DNA of 64,000 nucleotides from CAVTLG01 sp963735495 (GCA_963735495.1 CAVTLG010000002.1:1364001-1428000); one strand, 5' to 3'; counted from the first letter of the stretch, positions 1 to 8,780 are shown. The notes: generated from the letters alone by a model not told the origin. Made by a program: numbers and translations.

Positions 1-1862
1 GCGCTAGAGGCTCCGTTGTCACCTGAGCGTACCGGATAGACGGGACCAGATAGCGCAGTACGCTGCGTCTCAGCACGGTTCGTACGTCCATCACGCGTGA
101 AAACGCTGCCCCGCGCGGGTGAAGGTTCGGGTCCCATAAATGGTCCAGCGATATCATTGCCCTGGTTCATTTGATTGACCGTGTAGCCGGAGACAATGGT
201 ATAGGCTGTGTTGTTCTCCAGGGTCGGAGCAGGCGTCACGACCGGCATAGCCGGTGTAACTGGCGCTAAAGGTAAAGGTGCTGGTGTAGACGGTACAACC
301 GGCGCGACCGCGCTCGTGGTCGAGCGATGCCTACGACGACGGCGTGAGCTGGCTTTTTGCAAATCAGCATATTCCAATGGAGGAAGGTCCTCTGGCGCAA
401 CTGCTTCCTGTTTTACCTGTGGCTCCGCTACAGGCGCCGCAACTTCGACTAGCGGGACAACGGGAGGCGCTGGCAGCTCTTTATGGTTATGACGACGACG
501 GCCATTTTCTGGCGCTGTCGGTGCTGCTACACTCTCCGTTACCACTGTTGTTGGTTCCGGGGTCGCTTGTTTGCGAGGCGGTTCAACAATTGGCGTTACG
601 CTGGCAACAACTGGCTCACTGATCTGCGCCTGTGGCGCTACTTCTGTACGCGCTACTGGTGCGGGTGCCGGTAGCGTCGCGCGCACTTCTTCAACACGCG
701 ACGCCGTAGGAGCCGCAGGTGCCAGTGTCCTGGCAGGACGATCAAAACGATAGCGACGTGTAGGTCGTTGCGTCTCGGCTTGCGCTGGAGCCTCAACTGG
801 CGCAGCAGTGGATGGCGTGGTCTCCTCATTAGGGATCTGTGCAGGTACTTCCGCAACAGCCTCTTCTCGTTGGTGTCGCAGACTATGTCGCGGGACACGC
901 AAACGGGATGATGGCCGCAACAACGGTGACACTGCACGCTCTGGGGATGCTGGTCGGACTGTCTCAGCAGGGGCCTCAGAGTTTGAAGATGCTAGAGCCG
1001 TATTTTCCAGCGTACTTTCCTGTGCAGAGACGCTGTCCGTGGCTGCACTGCTTAATGGCTGTTGTGAAGATGCTTCCTCGCTAGAGGTGTTAGCAATATC
1101 TGATGTTGGCGTGGTTGTCTCCTCCCCACCAGGAGCCGTAACTGCAGTTTCTTGCCTGGACGTTGCAACGTCTGTAACGGCAGATGAAAGCAATGCAAAT
1201 GCCTCTACCTGCGAATCGTGCAAGCTGGCTTGTAGACGTGCAGCTTCGGCCTGACGGAATTCCTCAATGAAAGCGGTGAAGGGCCGAACCTCTTCGGCCT
1301 TGTCATCTATCAATGGGGTTACTTCTGCGTAAGAGATAGTTAGCTCCTGCGCAGGTTGAGTGAAAGCAGTGGCGATCTCCGCCTGCGTTTCACTGGCAGA
1401 TGGTGCTTCAGAGCCCTGCTGCTCCTGAGTTGCCAATTTCTGTGGTTCTTGAGCATGTGTGTCTGCTGTGGCCTGCTCATCAGTTGCAGCAACTGATGTT
1501 TCCAGGACAGGCTCAGCGGAAATTTCTTGCGTAACGCTAGATGCAAGGGTCACTGTTGTAGACGCTTCCTGCATAGGTAACGTCTCTTGAACGGCAGTAG
1601 CAGGTGTTTCCTGGTTTGTACTCTCCTGGGCAAGTTCCGTCGCCGTTTCTTGCGTATGAGATGCCTCGTGATGAGTTGCTTTTTCCTGCGATAGAGCAGG
1701 AATGGCGGACTCAGGAGAGGCAGCGGCCACATCTACGCGGTCCTCAGCAGGGACGGCTACCTCGGCTGTCGTAGCATCGGCTGCCGTTGCGGAGGCAGAC
1801 GGATACTCCACAACGGATGCATCAACGTCGTTATGCTCATGATGAGTGTTTTGCGTTGTCAC
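1..1862 (-). CDS. long low-complexity protein, N-terminal part (cut by window edge)
   Basis: An uninterrupted frame of about 620 codons runs leftward from a GTG at 1862 to the window edge with no stop. The start is chosen because GGAG lies 6 bases upstream. The first 330 residues are rich in Ala, Glu, Thr, Gln and Ser; the rest is Pro/Ala/Val-rich with short basic clusters (GRRRHNHK near 60 percent of the visible length, SSRRRRRHRS later), so most of it should be disordered and could bind RNA. No catalytic domain is reached. Inference, weak: such N-terminal extensions with Arg-rich patches occur on RNase E/G proteins, and the last visible part (FMGPEPSPARGS) would fit a linker, but the part that would prove this lies outside the window. 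The matching small frames on the other strand are shadows. Confidence 0.7.
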   Translation of the reverse strand, partial: MTTQNTHHEHNDVDASVVEYPSASATAADATTAEVAVPAEDRVDVAAASPESAIPALSQEKATHHEASHTQETATELAQESTNQETPATAVQETLPMQEASTTVTLASSVTQEISAEPVLETSVAATDEQATADTHAQEPQKLATQEQQGSEAPSASETQAEIATAFTQPAQELTISYAEVTPLIDDKAEEVRPFTAFIEEFRQAEAARLQASLHDSQVEAFALLSSAVTDVATSRQETAVTAPGGEETTTPTSDIANTSSEEASSQQPLSSAATDSVSAQESTLENTALASSNSEAPAETVRPASPERAVSPLLRPSSRLRVPRHSLRHQREEAVAEVPAQIPNEETTPSTAAPVEAPAQAETQRPTRRYRFDRPARTLAPAAPTASRVEEVRATLPAPAPVARTEVAPQAQISEPVVASVTPIVEPPRKQATPEPTTVVTESVAAPTAPENGRRRHNHKELPAPPVVPLVEVAAPVAEPQVKQEAVAPEDLPPLEYADLQKASSRRRRRHRSTTSAVAPVVPSTPAPLPLAPVTPAMPVVTPAPTLENNTAYTIVSGYTVNQMNQGNDIAGPFMGPEPSPARGSVFTRDGRTNRAETQRTALSGPVYPVRSGDNGASS

Positions 1863-2120
1863 TAAGATCTCCAGTTTCAGTCGCTACGAACCGGGGCACA
1901 GGTTATCACCGTAGAGTATGTTCGACTGAAGATAGTTGGGGCGAACATGCGTTTTTAAACCTTCTTACAGCTGCATATTGGTATGTCTGCTGATGGGCGG
2001 AAACAAGAACATTGTTAGTTCGGTCTCTCACAATTCCGCCCCTTCATTATCCTCTGCTGTCTCTTCACGCTGCGCTCTTCTCCACTACCCGGTTCTGTCT
2101 TGTCTTTGTCTACGCCGTTG

Positions 2121-2897
2121 TTATTCCTCTGGATGTACACCACCACCGAACGGCGGAACGCTGGTGGGCACTGGACGAACGTTGGAACTTTTGGCCTCGC
2201 TGGTTCCAAACGCTGTTGGTACATGACGGTTGTCCGAGCTGGTCTCTTGTTGGTCGCGAGGCGCAAGATCACGCGATCCCACAGCCTGGCGTGTACTGCG
2301 CCACACGGAGATGATGCGTTCCACTGCGGTGATATTTGAGAAAACCGCGAGCAGGGCAAGAGCCCAGATACCAGTGTTCGATAAAAGTCCAATAGCCAGT
2401 AGGATGACACGTTCTGGGCGGGCAAGCAGTCCTATTTTGCACTCAATCCCCAGGCCCTCGGCGCGGGCTTTGGTATAGCTGACCATCAAAGAGCCAATTC
2501 CGGCTATAAAGACGAAGGCTATCATCCATGTTTGCTCATGAGAGGCAGGCCAGAGAGTGTCTTTAAGACCTGGGTGCTGCAAAGCATAAGAGAGCAGCCC
2601 AAACAAGATGATACTTTCCGAATAACGGTCCAGCGTCGAATCTAAGAATGCGCCGAAGGTTGTGGCAGCGTTACGAACGCGCGCCATCGCCCCATCAAAC
2701 ATATCAAAGATACCTGCAAACAACACCAGCAAGCCTCCCAAAACCATGTGACCTTCAGCAATGACTAACGCTGTTACGATACTAAGCAGCAGCCCTATGC
2801 AGGTCAACATATTAGGAGTGATACCCAAGCGAGCCAGTGGTTGAATAATCAATGCGACCCAGTTTCTGGCCCGTTGCTGTATGCGTCTGCTAAACAT
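2121..2897 (-). CDS. CDP-alcohol phosphatidyltransferase family membrane protein
   Basis: This 258-residue integral membrane enzyme should transfer a phosphatidyl group from a CDP-diacylglycerol donor to an alcohol acceptor, making a phospholipid head group. The family signature D-G-x2-A-R-x8-G-x3-D-x3-D is complete at residues 68-90 (starting DGAMAR, with the metal-binding Asp at 68, 86 and 90). Several hydrophobic segments flank it. The substrate cannot be fixed from sequence; phosphatidylinositol-phosphate synthase-like and PgsA-like enzymes share this signature. After the last membrane segment there is a hydrophilic tail of about 55 residues rich in Pro and Ser, longer than usual. The ATG has a weak site (AGGGAT) just upstream. 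It lies in the same direction as the partial gene to its left, 258 bases away. Confidence 0.88.
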   Translation of the reverse strand: MFSRRIQQRARNWVALIIQPLARLGITPNMLTCIGLLLSIVTALVIAEGHMVLGGLLVLFAGIFDMFDGAMARVRNAATTFGAFLDSTLDRYSESIILFGLLSYALQHPGLKDTLWPASHEQTWMIAFVFIAGIGSLMVSYTKARAEGLGIECKIGLLARPERVILLAIGLLSNTGIWALALLAVFSNITAVERIISVWRSTRQAVGSRDLAPRDQQETSSDNRHVPTAFGTSEAKSSNVRPVPTSVPPFGGGVHPEE

Positions 2898-3159
2898 ATC
2901 CCTATTGTATCATACTTTCCACCGTTAGGACTAGCTCTTTTGTATGCAAGATAGCGCTAGAGACGGAAGATCGTTCTCGCTCTATATAAAATTGTCCATA
3001 CGGTATGAGGGAAGGAACAGTGGTAGAAATAGCAGGAAATGCGTGATTTCAGCTGCTTTCACGTCCATTTCCTGTGCTTTTATGCGGAAAGCTTCCATCT
3101 GGCAAGCGCTCTGCATTGAAACAAAGGGCCGCTGAAAGCTCACCGCGATGAGAGGATGA

Positions 3160-3981
3160 TTATGCAAGCGCAGGCCGGCGTGCCTCGCGCTGTTCCTTGT
3201 TCATCAGGTAACGCACCCACTCATAGTAAGCCTGCACATCCCACAGCTTGCCACCGGGAGCGGTTAAACCACCTTCGATGGCCGTGCGCACATCCTGAGC
3301 ATTCTGGCCCTCAAACCAGGTGATACCACTACCAACTGCGCTTAACATATGCGCGTCACTATTGCCAAGTTCGGGGAGACCATAAACCGAGCGATTCGTC
3401 CCCATGGCAATATAGTTCGCATAAATGCCACAAAAGCTTGCATTCCACGTCTCTACGCCATCAAACCAGACATCTTTGGCGGCATGAATACGATCCATGA
3501 CATGACGTTGACAACTATGACGAAAGAACCGGTGCAGCGGATGAGCTATCACGGCTAAGCCACCCTGCTCGTGAATCAAGTCGATGCTACGTTCCATACT
3601 CAGACCTGGTTGAATACGCTGCTCGATGAATAATCCCAGCAAGTGACCTTCTTTTGTGGTTACTTCTTCGCCCACGACAAAATCAAAGCGATAGGCGCTG
3701 CGAGTCCACAGATCGCGTGCGCGCAAAGCTCCATCAATGACATCATGATCAGTGAGAGCAATCACGTCCAGCTTAGTTTCTTGCTGAACGTAGGCGAGGA
3801 TCTCTTCAATTGTTGCACATCCATCACTATAGGTACTGTGCATATGCAGGTCGGCCCTCCCATGCTTGCCTGCACTCTGTGCTTGCTGTGGCGTCATCTT
3901 TGCGCGCTTTTGCAGCATAGCCGTACCAATAGAAGCTATCTCCGCGCCTGTGGCTGTGTGATCTTGTATGCTCTTTACCAT
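3160..3981 (-). CDS. PHP-domain metal-dependent phosphoesterase
   Basis: A 273-residue PHP (polymerase and histidinol phosphatase) domain protein. Metal ligands of the family are all visible in order: HMH in ADLHMHSTYSDG near residue 46, LTDHD near 77, GEE and GH further on, AHPLH, and SDAH near the end. It is therefore likely a working di- or trinuclear metal phosphoesterase; the substrate (a 3',5'-phosphate, small nucleotide or other phosphoester) is not decidable. The ATG at 3981 is preferred over an upstream TTG because AAAGGAA stands 5-6 bases before it. The leader (4097-4136) contains TTAAC-like repeats spaced near 11 bases, as in the pstS leader of this window, which hints at control by phosphate starvation. 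Confidence 0.88.
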   Translation of the reverse strand: MVKSIQDHTATGAEIASIGTAMLQKRAKMTPQQAQSAGKHGRADLHMHSTYSDGCATIEEILAYVQQETKLDVIALTDHDVIDGALRARDLWTRSAYRFDFVVGEEVTTKEGHLLGLFIEQRIQPGLSMERSIDLIHEQGGLAVIAHPLHRFFRHSCQRHVMDRIHAAKDVWFDGVETWNASFCGIYANYIAMGTNRSVYGLPELGNSDAHMLSAVGSGITWFEGQNAQDVRTAIEGGLTAPGGKLWDVQAYYEWVRYLMNKEQREARRPALA

Positions 3982-4096
3982 GTAGTTCCTTTTCTGCTTA
4001 TACAAATGCTATCCAGCATTGTTATTGACCTCGCGGTGATACGTCGCACGTGCCTCCGCTGAGGTTATACCTCCTGCTCTAACACTACCACAGTGA

Positions 4097-4136
4097 CGTT
4101 AAGGTTCAAACTTAACGCTCTGTAAAGCTGTGTTAA
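4097..4136 (-). promoter_or_regulatory. Pho-box-like TTAAC repeats upstream of the PHP gene
   Basis: On the minus strand the block reads TTAACA, TTACAG, TTAAGT, TTAACG with start-to-start distances of 11, 10 and 13 bases. Gram-positive type PhoP/PhoB operators are TTAACA-like direct repeats on an 11-base period. The fit is looser than in the pstS leader (19857-19895), so this is a candidate only. Confidence 0.4.
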
Positions 4137-4257
4137 TGGTGTGTTACCACCCTAACAAGCCAATAACGTCTATGCGGGCTATAGCGCGTGCATTGTGTGG
4201 TCGTGATAGTCCGTGAGGTTCATCAGTGCTTGTTGTCCTGGCGAGCGAGCGGTCCAA

Positions 4258-4602
4258 TTATTCCTCTGGTCCTGTATCTGCTTCGATGAGAGCTGCTCCC
4301 ATGAGCAACGGCTCAGCCAACGTGTCAGGATCGATCAGCCCTTGCAGACGTTGCAGACAGTGCTGAAAACGCTGGAAGTTGAGAGAACAATACACCTGCC
4401 GCCCGGCACGACGCGTCTCGATCAGGCCCGCTTGCCGCAGCTTACGCAGGTGCCAGGAGACGAGCGGCTGGCTGATCCTCAACTTCGCAGTTAAGTCAGT
4501 CACAGTTACTTCGTGCTCGTGCGCTAAATGATAGACGATGGTCAGGCGGGCCACACCGGCCAATGCCTTCATCATGCGCTTGAGGTCGCGCCAATCGTCC
4601 AT
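4258..4602 (-). CDS. ArsR-family winged-helix repressor
   Basis: A 114-residue DNA-binding protein with an ArsR-type winged helix: the recognition helix is in ISQPLVSWHLRKLRQAGLI (about residues 43-61) and the wing in RRAGRQVYCSLN. The classic metal site of ArsR/SmtB proteins (ELCVC in helix 3) is absent and only one Cys is present, so the inducer is probably not arsenite or zinc. No effector gene sits beside it, and the next gene downstream is the PHP phosphoesterase 277 bases away. Its promoter carries a dyad that overlaps the -10 box (4651-4670), which suggests negative autoregulation. Start ATG at 4602 with GAGGGA upstream. Confidence 0.9.
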   Translation of the reverse strand: MDDWRDLKRMMKALAGVARLTIVYHLAHEHEVTVTDLTAKLRISQPLVSWHLRKLRQAGLIETRRAGRQVYCSLNFQRFQHCLQRLQGLIDPDTLAEPLLMGAALIEADTGPEE

Positions 4603-4650
4603 ATATCCGTTCCCTCATTTGCTCTTTAACGACCGCCTAAAAGCAATGTC

Positions 4651-4697
4651 ATATAAACTTCTCTTTATATTTTACGGAGAGAATACCACTCTGTCAA
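4651..4697 (-). promoter_or_regulatory. promoter and operator of the ArsR gene
   Basis: Minus-strand -35 box TTGACA (4697-4692), 17-base spacer, -10 box TAAAAT (4674-4669). A perfect 7-base inverted repeat ATATAAA-N6-TTTATAT (4651-4670) overlaps the -10 box. AT-rich 12-2-12 style dyads of this kind are typical ArsR-family operators, so the gene product is the likely ligand (inference). Confidence 0.72.
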
Positions 4698-4807
4698 GAT
4701 GGCGAAAAACACGTGGAGAAAAAGCTCTTGTGCAGGAAGGCAAACTTGTGGGTGGATGACAACGGGCGCGCGCGCGCTGAAACGGGCGTATACACGGAAT
4801 CTGGCTA

Positions 4808-4836
4808 TTGTATTACGTTTGCATCTGTGCTATACT
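4808..4836 (+). promoter_or_regulatory. promoter of tRNA-Lys
   Basis: TTGTAT (4808-4813), exactly 17 bases, then TATACT (4831-4836). The tRNA begins 16 bases after the -10 box, so the transcript would have a 5' leader of under 12 bases. Confidence 0.75.
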
Positions 4837-4852
4837 AACGCCATCAAAGCGA

Positions 4853-4924
4853 GCCCGCGTAGCTCAATGGCAGAGCAGCGCACTCTTAATGCGATGGTTA
4901 GAGGTTCGACTCCTCCCGCGGGCA
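4853..4924 (+). tRNA. tRNA-Lys (anticodon CTT)
   Basis: A 72-base cloverleaf. The acceptor arm GCCCGCG pairs perfectly with CGCGGGC and is followed by discriminator A. The D arm is GCTC/GAGC, the anticodon loop is CTCTTAA giving CTT for lysine AAG codons, and the T loop is TTCGACT closed by GAGG/CCTC. The terminal CCA is not encoded. It stands alone, between two minus-strand genes, with its own promoter. There is no integrase or att-like duplication of its 3' end nearby. Confidence 0.95.
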
Positions 4925-5085
4925 CTTCACATACCATCACCACTGCATATTACCAGTACAATTTTTATCCTTCTCTTTGCATTCATGAGGGTAATGCACT
5001 GACGCGCTAGCTGTGGCCACGATACGATCATACGGTGCATGAAGGGGATCTCCAACATCTCCGTTTGAAGCGCTCCGGCGAGAAC

Positions 5086-5796
5086 CTATTTGTCAATATC
5101 CATCTCCTCCTCTGAAAGAGATATTGTAATGTTTGGCACCTCTTGTCCAGAAATACCTGGCTGTCCTTGAGTTGGTACAGCCTCTGATGTCTCTACACCT
5201 TCTTTACTAAACGAGTCAGGAAACTGAGCAGGTAAACTTTTTGGTGACACCGGCTCAGAAATATCTAGTCGACATCCTACTGCCTCTGCACCTTCTTTAC
5301 TAAACGATTTAGGAAACAGACCACTCGTTGGTAGCTCCTGAAATTGTGGAGGTGCTAACGTTTGCCTACTAGCTCCTCTATCTGATGAAATTTGAGATCG
5401 TCGCTGTTCTGTGGTCTTTTTTGTAATTTTATGTACAGGTTTGCTTCTATCTTTAGGTTTGCTTCCTCTCCCCATTCTTATATCACCAGGAATTACTTCT
5501 CTTAATATTTTATTTACTTCTTTTTTATCTAATCCTTGCTTCACACTTGCTGTTTGATCATTCCCAGCACTATCACCCTCTGCCATCTTAATTTGCTTGA
5601 AATGTTCCAACATGGTGTCAAAGGCAGAAGAACCTGTCCCAGTAGTGCCTTTCCCGCTGTCACCCCCTGCCATCCCAATATCATTTAAATGTTGCCGCAA
5701 TACGTTCAAATCAAAAGGATCTTCCTCTTGATGAGGTTTTCCGTCTTCTGGAATTTCTTGATGGGGTTCTTTGTTTCCCGAAAATTCTGTTGGCAT
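5086..5796 (-). CDS. unknown hydrophilic protein with internal repeats
   Basis: I do not recognise this 236-residue protein. It has no signal peptide or membrane segment and is rich in Ser, Gly, Glu, Lys and Pro, so it is probably largely disordered. Two kinds of internal duplication are visible: an IGMAGGDSGKG block repeated as IKMAEGDSAGN about 40 residues later, and a FPKSFSKEG block repeated as FPDSFSKEG. The second is also a DNA repeat: a 19-base string at 5196-5214 recurs at 5289-5307, exactly 93 bases (31 codons) away, so it is an in-frame duplication. The middle is strongly basic (residues about 125-150), the C-terminus acidic (SLSEEEMDIDK). A good ribosome site (AAGGGA, 7 bases) precedes ATG at 5796. 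Base composition is more AT-rich than its neighbours. Confidence 0.7.
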   Translation of the reverse strand: MPTEFSGNKEPHQEIPEDGKPHQEEDPFDLNVLRQHLNDIGMAGGDSGKGTTGTGSSAFDTMLEHFKQIKMAEGDSAGNDQTASVKQGLDKKEVNKILREVIPGDIRMGRGSKPKDRSKPVHKITKKTTEQRRSQISSDRGASRQTLAPPQFQELPTSGLFPKSFSKEGAEAVGCRLDISEPVSPKSLPAQFPDSFSKEGVETSEAVPTQGQPGISGQEVPNITISLSEEEMDIDK

Positions 5797-6168
5797 AACG
5801 TATCCCTTCAGTTCCTTTATTTATTTTACAATGTGCATTATCCCGAACGTTTTCAAACGTTTCTCAAACTGCTATACAGCAACCAACAGGGCGAGCAACT
5901 CGCCTGCTCATTAAGAAAGAGGATAAAAACCAGGCAAAACAGAGCGTCTTCATCTGCTAATGCTCTCAAGCGGAGCTTTGCTACGTCTGCTAAGGTTCCA
6001 GCACTCAGCGGACAAGAAATAGAAGAAGGAAAAATTATATAATACTCCTTATTCCTATATCTCATTTTACACGTATCTCGGCGTCGGGGCAAGAGGAACA
6101 TAAGGACAACTTTGCATCCTTCAGAGTGCCAGGTAGCGCTGAAATTCTGGCAGATATAAGTCAAATGA

Positions 6169-6199
6169 ACACTTCCCCGTTTCTCAAGCAGGGAAGTGT
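6169..6199 (-). terminator. hairpin after the two-component operon
   Basis: ACACTTCCC (6169-6177) pairs with GGGAAGTGT (6191-6199), 13-base loop. It lies about 95 bases past the stop of the histidine kinase. There is only a weak T run after it, so termination is an inference. Confidence 0.4.
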
Positions 6200-6210
6200 C
6201 AAACACTATC

Positions 6211-6290
6211 TTATATTGCCTTGCATTCAGATGAGAACTGTGCTGCGGCACAGTTCTAGCAGCGAGCGTTGCGTTTCTGAATGCCTATGG
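6211..6290. repeat. 80-bp miniature repeat with the same ends as the 51.0-53.4 kb segment
   Basis: The first 25 bases are identical to the reverse complement of 53374-53398 and the last 20 (6271-6290) to the reverse complement of 51007-51026. Inside, GCATTCAGA and TCTGAATGC form a 9-base inverted pair around a perfect 10-base hairpin, AGAACTGTGC/GCACAGTTCT. ATATT stands on both sides (6213-6217 and 6291-6295). It looks like a miniature element that shares both ends with a much longer segment. No coding capacity. Confidence 0.65.
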
Positions 6291-6293
6291 ATA

Positions 6294-7889
6294 TTAATAA
6301 GATCGCAGTTTGGTGATAGATAACGCTGGTACTTTAGTACTCTTCGTATTGATTGGCCTGGTTGGCACTGGTGTCTGAACTATCGGCAAGGTGAAGGTGA
6401 AGCGCGAACCCTGTCCTGGTTGGCTTTCGGCCCAGATGGTACCGCCGTGCGCACTCAGAATAGCTTTGACAATGGAGAGACCAAGGCCCGTACCACCGGT
6501 TGCGGTGGCGCGTGAGCGGTCAGCGCGGTAGAAACGTTCGAAAATGTGCGGCAGGTCGGCAGCATCAATGCCCACCCCGGTGTCACTCACCCAGATAGAC
6601 AGATTTTTCCCCTCAGGTCTTGCGCCAACACGGATCTGACCGCCCTTTGGCGTATGGCGGCGCGCATTATCTAGCAAATTGAGCAAGACCTGCGTGATAC
6701 GGTCACTGTCGGCCAGCACGAGTGGTGTATGCGGCGCTATTTCATTATGGATAGTAATGCCCATTTGCTCACATTCGGGTTCAATGACCGTCACGGTTTC
6801 TTCAGTCAGCGCCTGCATATCCAGAGGTGCGAGGTCAAGTTGGGCATGACCGGCTTCCAGTGAGGACATCTGCCGCACATCAGCTACCAGGCGACGCAGA
6901 CGCTGGATCTCACGCCCAATGCGCTGAGCGGTCTCCTGGCGCTGTGAGGGATCAGAGATCACATCATCGGCCAGAGCCTCACTCAAGCCCTGGATGGCGG
7001 TGAGGGGCGTCGCAAGATCATGGGCAATGTTCGCAATCAGGTCGCGTCGTACCTGGTCCTGGCGACGCAGTTCATTGACATCAGATTCAATGGTATCGGC
7101 CATCTCATTAAAGGTCAGAGCCAGTTCTCCCAGCTCATCTATGGCTTTGGGTTGCTCTACGCGTTGTGCGTATTTGCCCTCCTTCATCTGCTCGGCGGCT
7201 CTCCTTAATGCTTCCAGCGGTTTGATGAAGCGTCGCACAAGCAAGAAGCTGCAGAGAGCTGCGACGCAAGCAACAATAAGACCGGTAAGAATAATAGCCC
7301 AATTGATCTGCGCAGTTAGCCCGGTGATATTACTCTGAAACTGAGCATAAAACATAGCGCCTACAACCTGACCATTAGCGGTGATCGGCACACATACGTA
7401 GGTAGATGTAAACGTTTTATCGTGCTCAGACGTGCTTATCGTACCCGACTGTATAGCATTCTTGCTCAGGACTTGCGATAGAGTATCCTTCACCACTTGA
7501 TTCTGGCAGTTACTATTAGTGTCGCTAGTAGTATCCTGATTATGATAAGACGTTGGACCACATGCTAGTTGAGTGCCTTGAGTGTTCTCAACAACGATCA
7601 ATGAAGGATTATAGAATGGTATCTGGAGTAGAGGGCTAAGAACATCTGGGGTCCAACCTCTGGCAGCAGCGTATCTAAGGCTAATACTTGCTACCATAGA
7701 CTGGGCAGTGTCTCTCTGCCCAGCAATTTGTAATTGCGTAAAATAATTTTGCACCGTTGCTGAAATGACAAAACTAAGCACAATGATAGTTCCCAGGATG
7801 ACAAGCAGGTAGCTCAGGATAAGTTTTGCTCTGAGGCTCAAGGCAGACTGTTTGAGTTCTGTGTGCTGGTTGTTCGCGAGCGCATTCAT
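6294..7889 (-). CDS. membrane sensor histidine kinase (HAMP-HisKA-HATPase)
   Basis: A 531-residue two-component sensor. Order: N-terminal membrane segment (about 22-46), an extracytoplasmic sensor of about 145 residues, a second membrane segment (about 195-220), HAMP, dimerisation domain with the phospho-acceptor His in NIAHDLATPLTAI, and a C-terminal ATPase with N box (LLNLLDNARRHTP), G1 box (DTGVGID), F box (ERFYRADRS) and G2 box (GGTGLGLSIVKAI). The HDLATPL motif is a common variant of HELRTPL. The sensor region has no recognised domain, so the signal is unknown. ATG at 7889 follows AAGGAGG by 6 bases. It is 21 bases after the response regulator gene, clearly co-transcribed. Confidence 0.95.
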   Translation of the reverse strand: MNALANNQHTELKQSALSLRAKLILSYLLVILGTIIVLSFVISATVQNYFTQLQIAGQRDTAQSMVASISLRYAAARGWTPDVLSPLLQIPFYNPSLIVVENTQGTQLACGPTSYHNQDTTSDTNSNCQNQVVKDTLSQVLSKNAIQSGTISTSEHDKTFTSTYVCVPITANGQVVGAMFYAQFQSNITGLTAQINWAIILTGLIVACVAALCSFLLVRRFIKPLEALRRAAEQMKEGKYAQRVEQPKAIDELGELALTFNEMADTIESDVNELRRQDQVRRDLIANIAHDLATPLTAIQGLSEALADDVISDPSQRQETAQRIGREIQRLRRLVADVRQMSSLEAGHAQLDLAPLDMQALTEETVTVIEPECEQMGITIHNEIAPHTPLVLADSDRITQVLLNLLDNARRHTPKGGQIRVGARPEGKNLSIWVSDTGVGIDAADLPHIFERFYRADRSRATATGGTGLGLSIVKAILSAHGGTIWAESQPGQGSRFTFTLPIVQTPVPTRPINTKSTKVPALSITKLRSY

Positions 7890-7910
7890 GCTGGCCCTCC
7901 TTAAACCTAT

Positions 7911-8660
7911 CTATAGGCTGGGCGTAGATACAGTCGGTACGGGTACAAATTTGTAGCCCACACCCCAGACAGTCTGAATATGGTGGGGAATACCTGGGAT
8001 TGCTTCTAATTTCTTACGCAATGTGCCAATATGCACATCAACGGTGCGCCCGTCACCCAGATAGGTATAACCCCATACCTGGTTGAGCAACGACTCACGC
8101 GTGAACACACGATCTGGAGCCGATGCCAGCGTGACGAGCAAATCAAATTCTTTGACCGTCAGCGTGATCTGCTTCCCGCCAGCGATGACGCGGCGCGAGG
8201 GCATATTAATGACCAGTCCCTGAAAACGCAGCTCATCGGTTGGTGCAACTCCTGGCATCTCTTTGTCCCCATCAACACCTGCTTGCCTGGCACCTGTTGC
8301 TTGATTGGTTCTGCGTAGGATAGCTTTGACCCGGCTCACCATTTCGCGTGGGTTAAAGGGTTTCACAAGGTAGTCATCTGCACCCAACTCCAGTCCTGAG
8401 ATGCGATCTTCCTCACCCTGGCGTGCGGTAAGCATCAGGATAGGCGTATTAGCCCAGGCGCGAATACGACGACATACCTCCATCCCGTCGAGTATCGGTA
8501 GCATCAGATCCAGGATAACCAGATCTGGATGTTCGCGCGCGTGCATTTCCAGCCCGGCAATGCCGTCGCTCGCCGTGATGACGGTAAAGCCAGCCTGCTC
8601 TAGATAGAGCCGAACGAACTGGGTGATATTTTCTTCATCTTCAATAACGAGGATTTTCAT
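7911..8660 (-). CDS. OmpR/PhoB-family response regulator
   Basis: A 249-residue regulator: receiver domain with the acidic pair at Glu7-Asp8, phospho-acceptor Asp51 (LVILDLMLP) and the conserved Lys in DDYLVKPFNP, then a winged-helix DNA-binding domain ending in the TVDVHIGTLRKKL recognition region. It is the first gene of an operon with the histidine kinase that follows, its presumed phosphodonor. A linker of about 30 residues separates the two domains. The upstream 120 bases contain no operator I can name, though autoregulation is usual for such pairs. Confidence 0.95.
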   Translation of the reverse strand: MKILVIEDEENITQFVRLYLEQAGFTVITASDGIAGLEMHAREHPDLVILDLMLPILDGMEVCRRIRAWANTPILMLTARQGEEDRISGLELGADDYLVKPFNPREMVSRVKAILRRTNQATGARQAGVDGDKEMPGVAPTDELRFQGLVINMPSRRVIAGGKQITLTVKEFDLLVTLASAPDRVFTRESLLNQVWGYTYLGDGRTVDVHIGTLRKKLEAIPGIPHHIQTVWGVGYKFVPVPTVSTPSL

Positions 8661-8780
8661 ACCTCTAGTCTACCTCTTGCGTATGAAAAAAATGCCAGGA
8701 AATTGTAAAGTTTTTGTGTCAACGTCTCTCCAGTGGCGCGAGTAACTCCTAAAGCATATTTCTACCATATCATACTATAA

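Larger units (their letters stand above)
5797..6293. other. gap with hairpins, no convincing gene
   Basis: About 500 bases between the unknown protein and the histidine kinase. A minus-strand frame of 132 codons (5853-6251) is open, but it has no ribosome site, odd composition and runs through two palindromes, so I do not call it. The segment contains a hairpin at 6169-6199 and the miniature repeat at 6211-6290. Confidence 0.6.

Noticed and set aside
2015..2425. 136-codon minus-strand frame at the end of the CDP-alcohol transferase
   Set aside because: Overlaps the well-supported transferase in another frame; a shadow.
4853..4924. tRNA as an integration site
   Set aside because: No repeated 3' end of the tRNA and no integrase within the following region.
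5853..6251. 132-codon minus-strand frame
   Set aside because: No ribosome site, unlikely composition, and it crosses the palindromes at 6169-6251.
6211..6295. 5-bp target duplication ATATT around the 80-bp repeat
   Set aside because: The same ATATT is also present at the equivalent end at 53.4 kb, so it may belong to the element and cannot count as a target copy.
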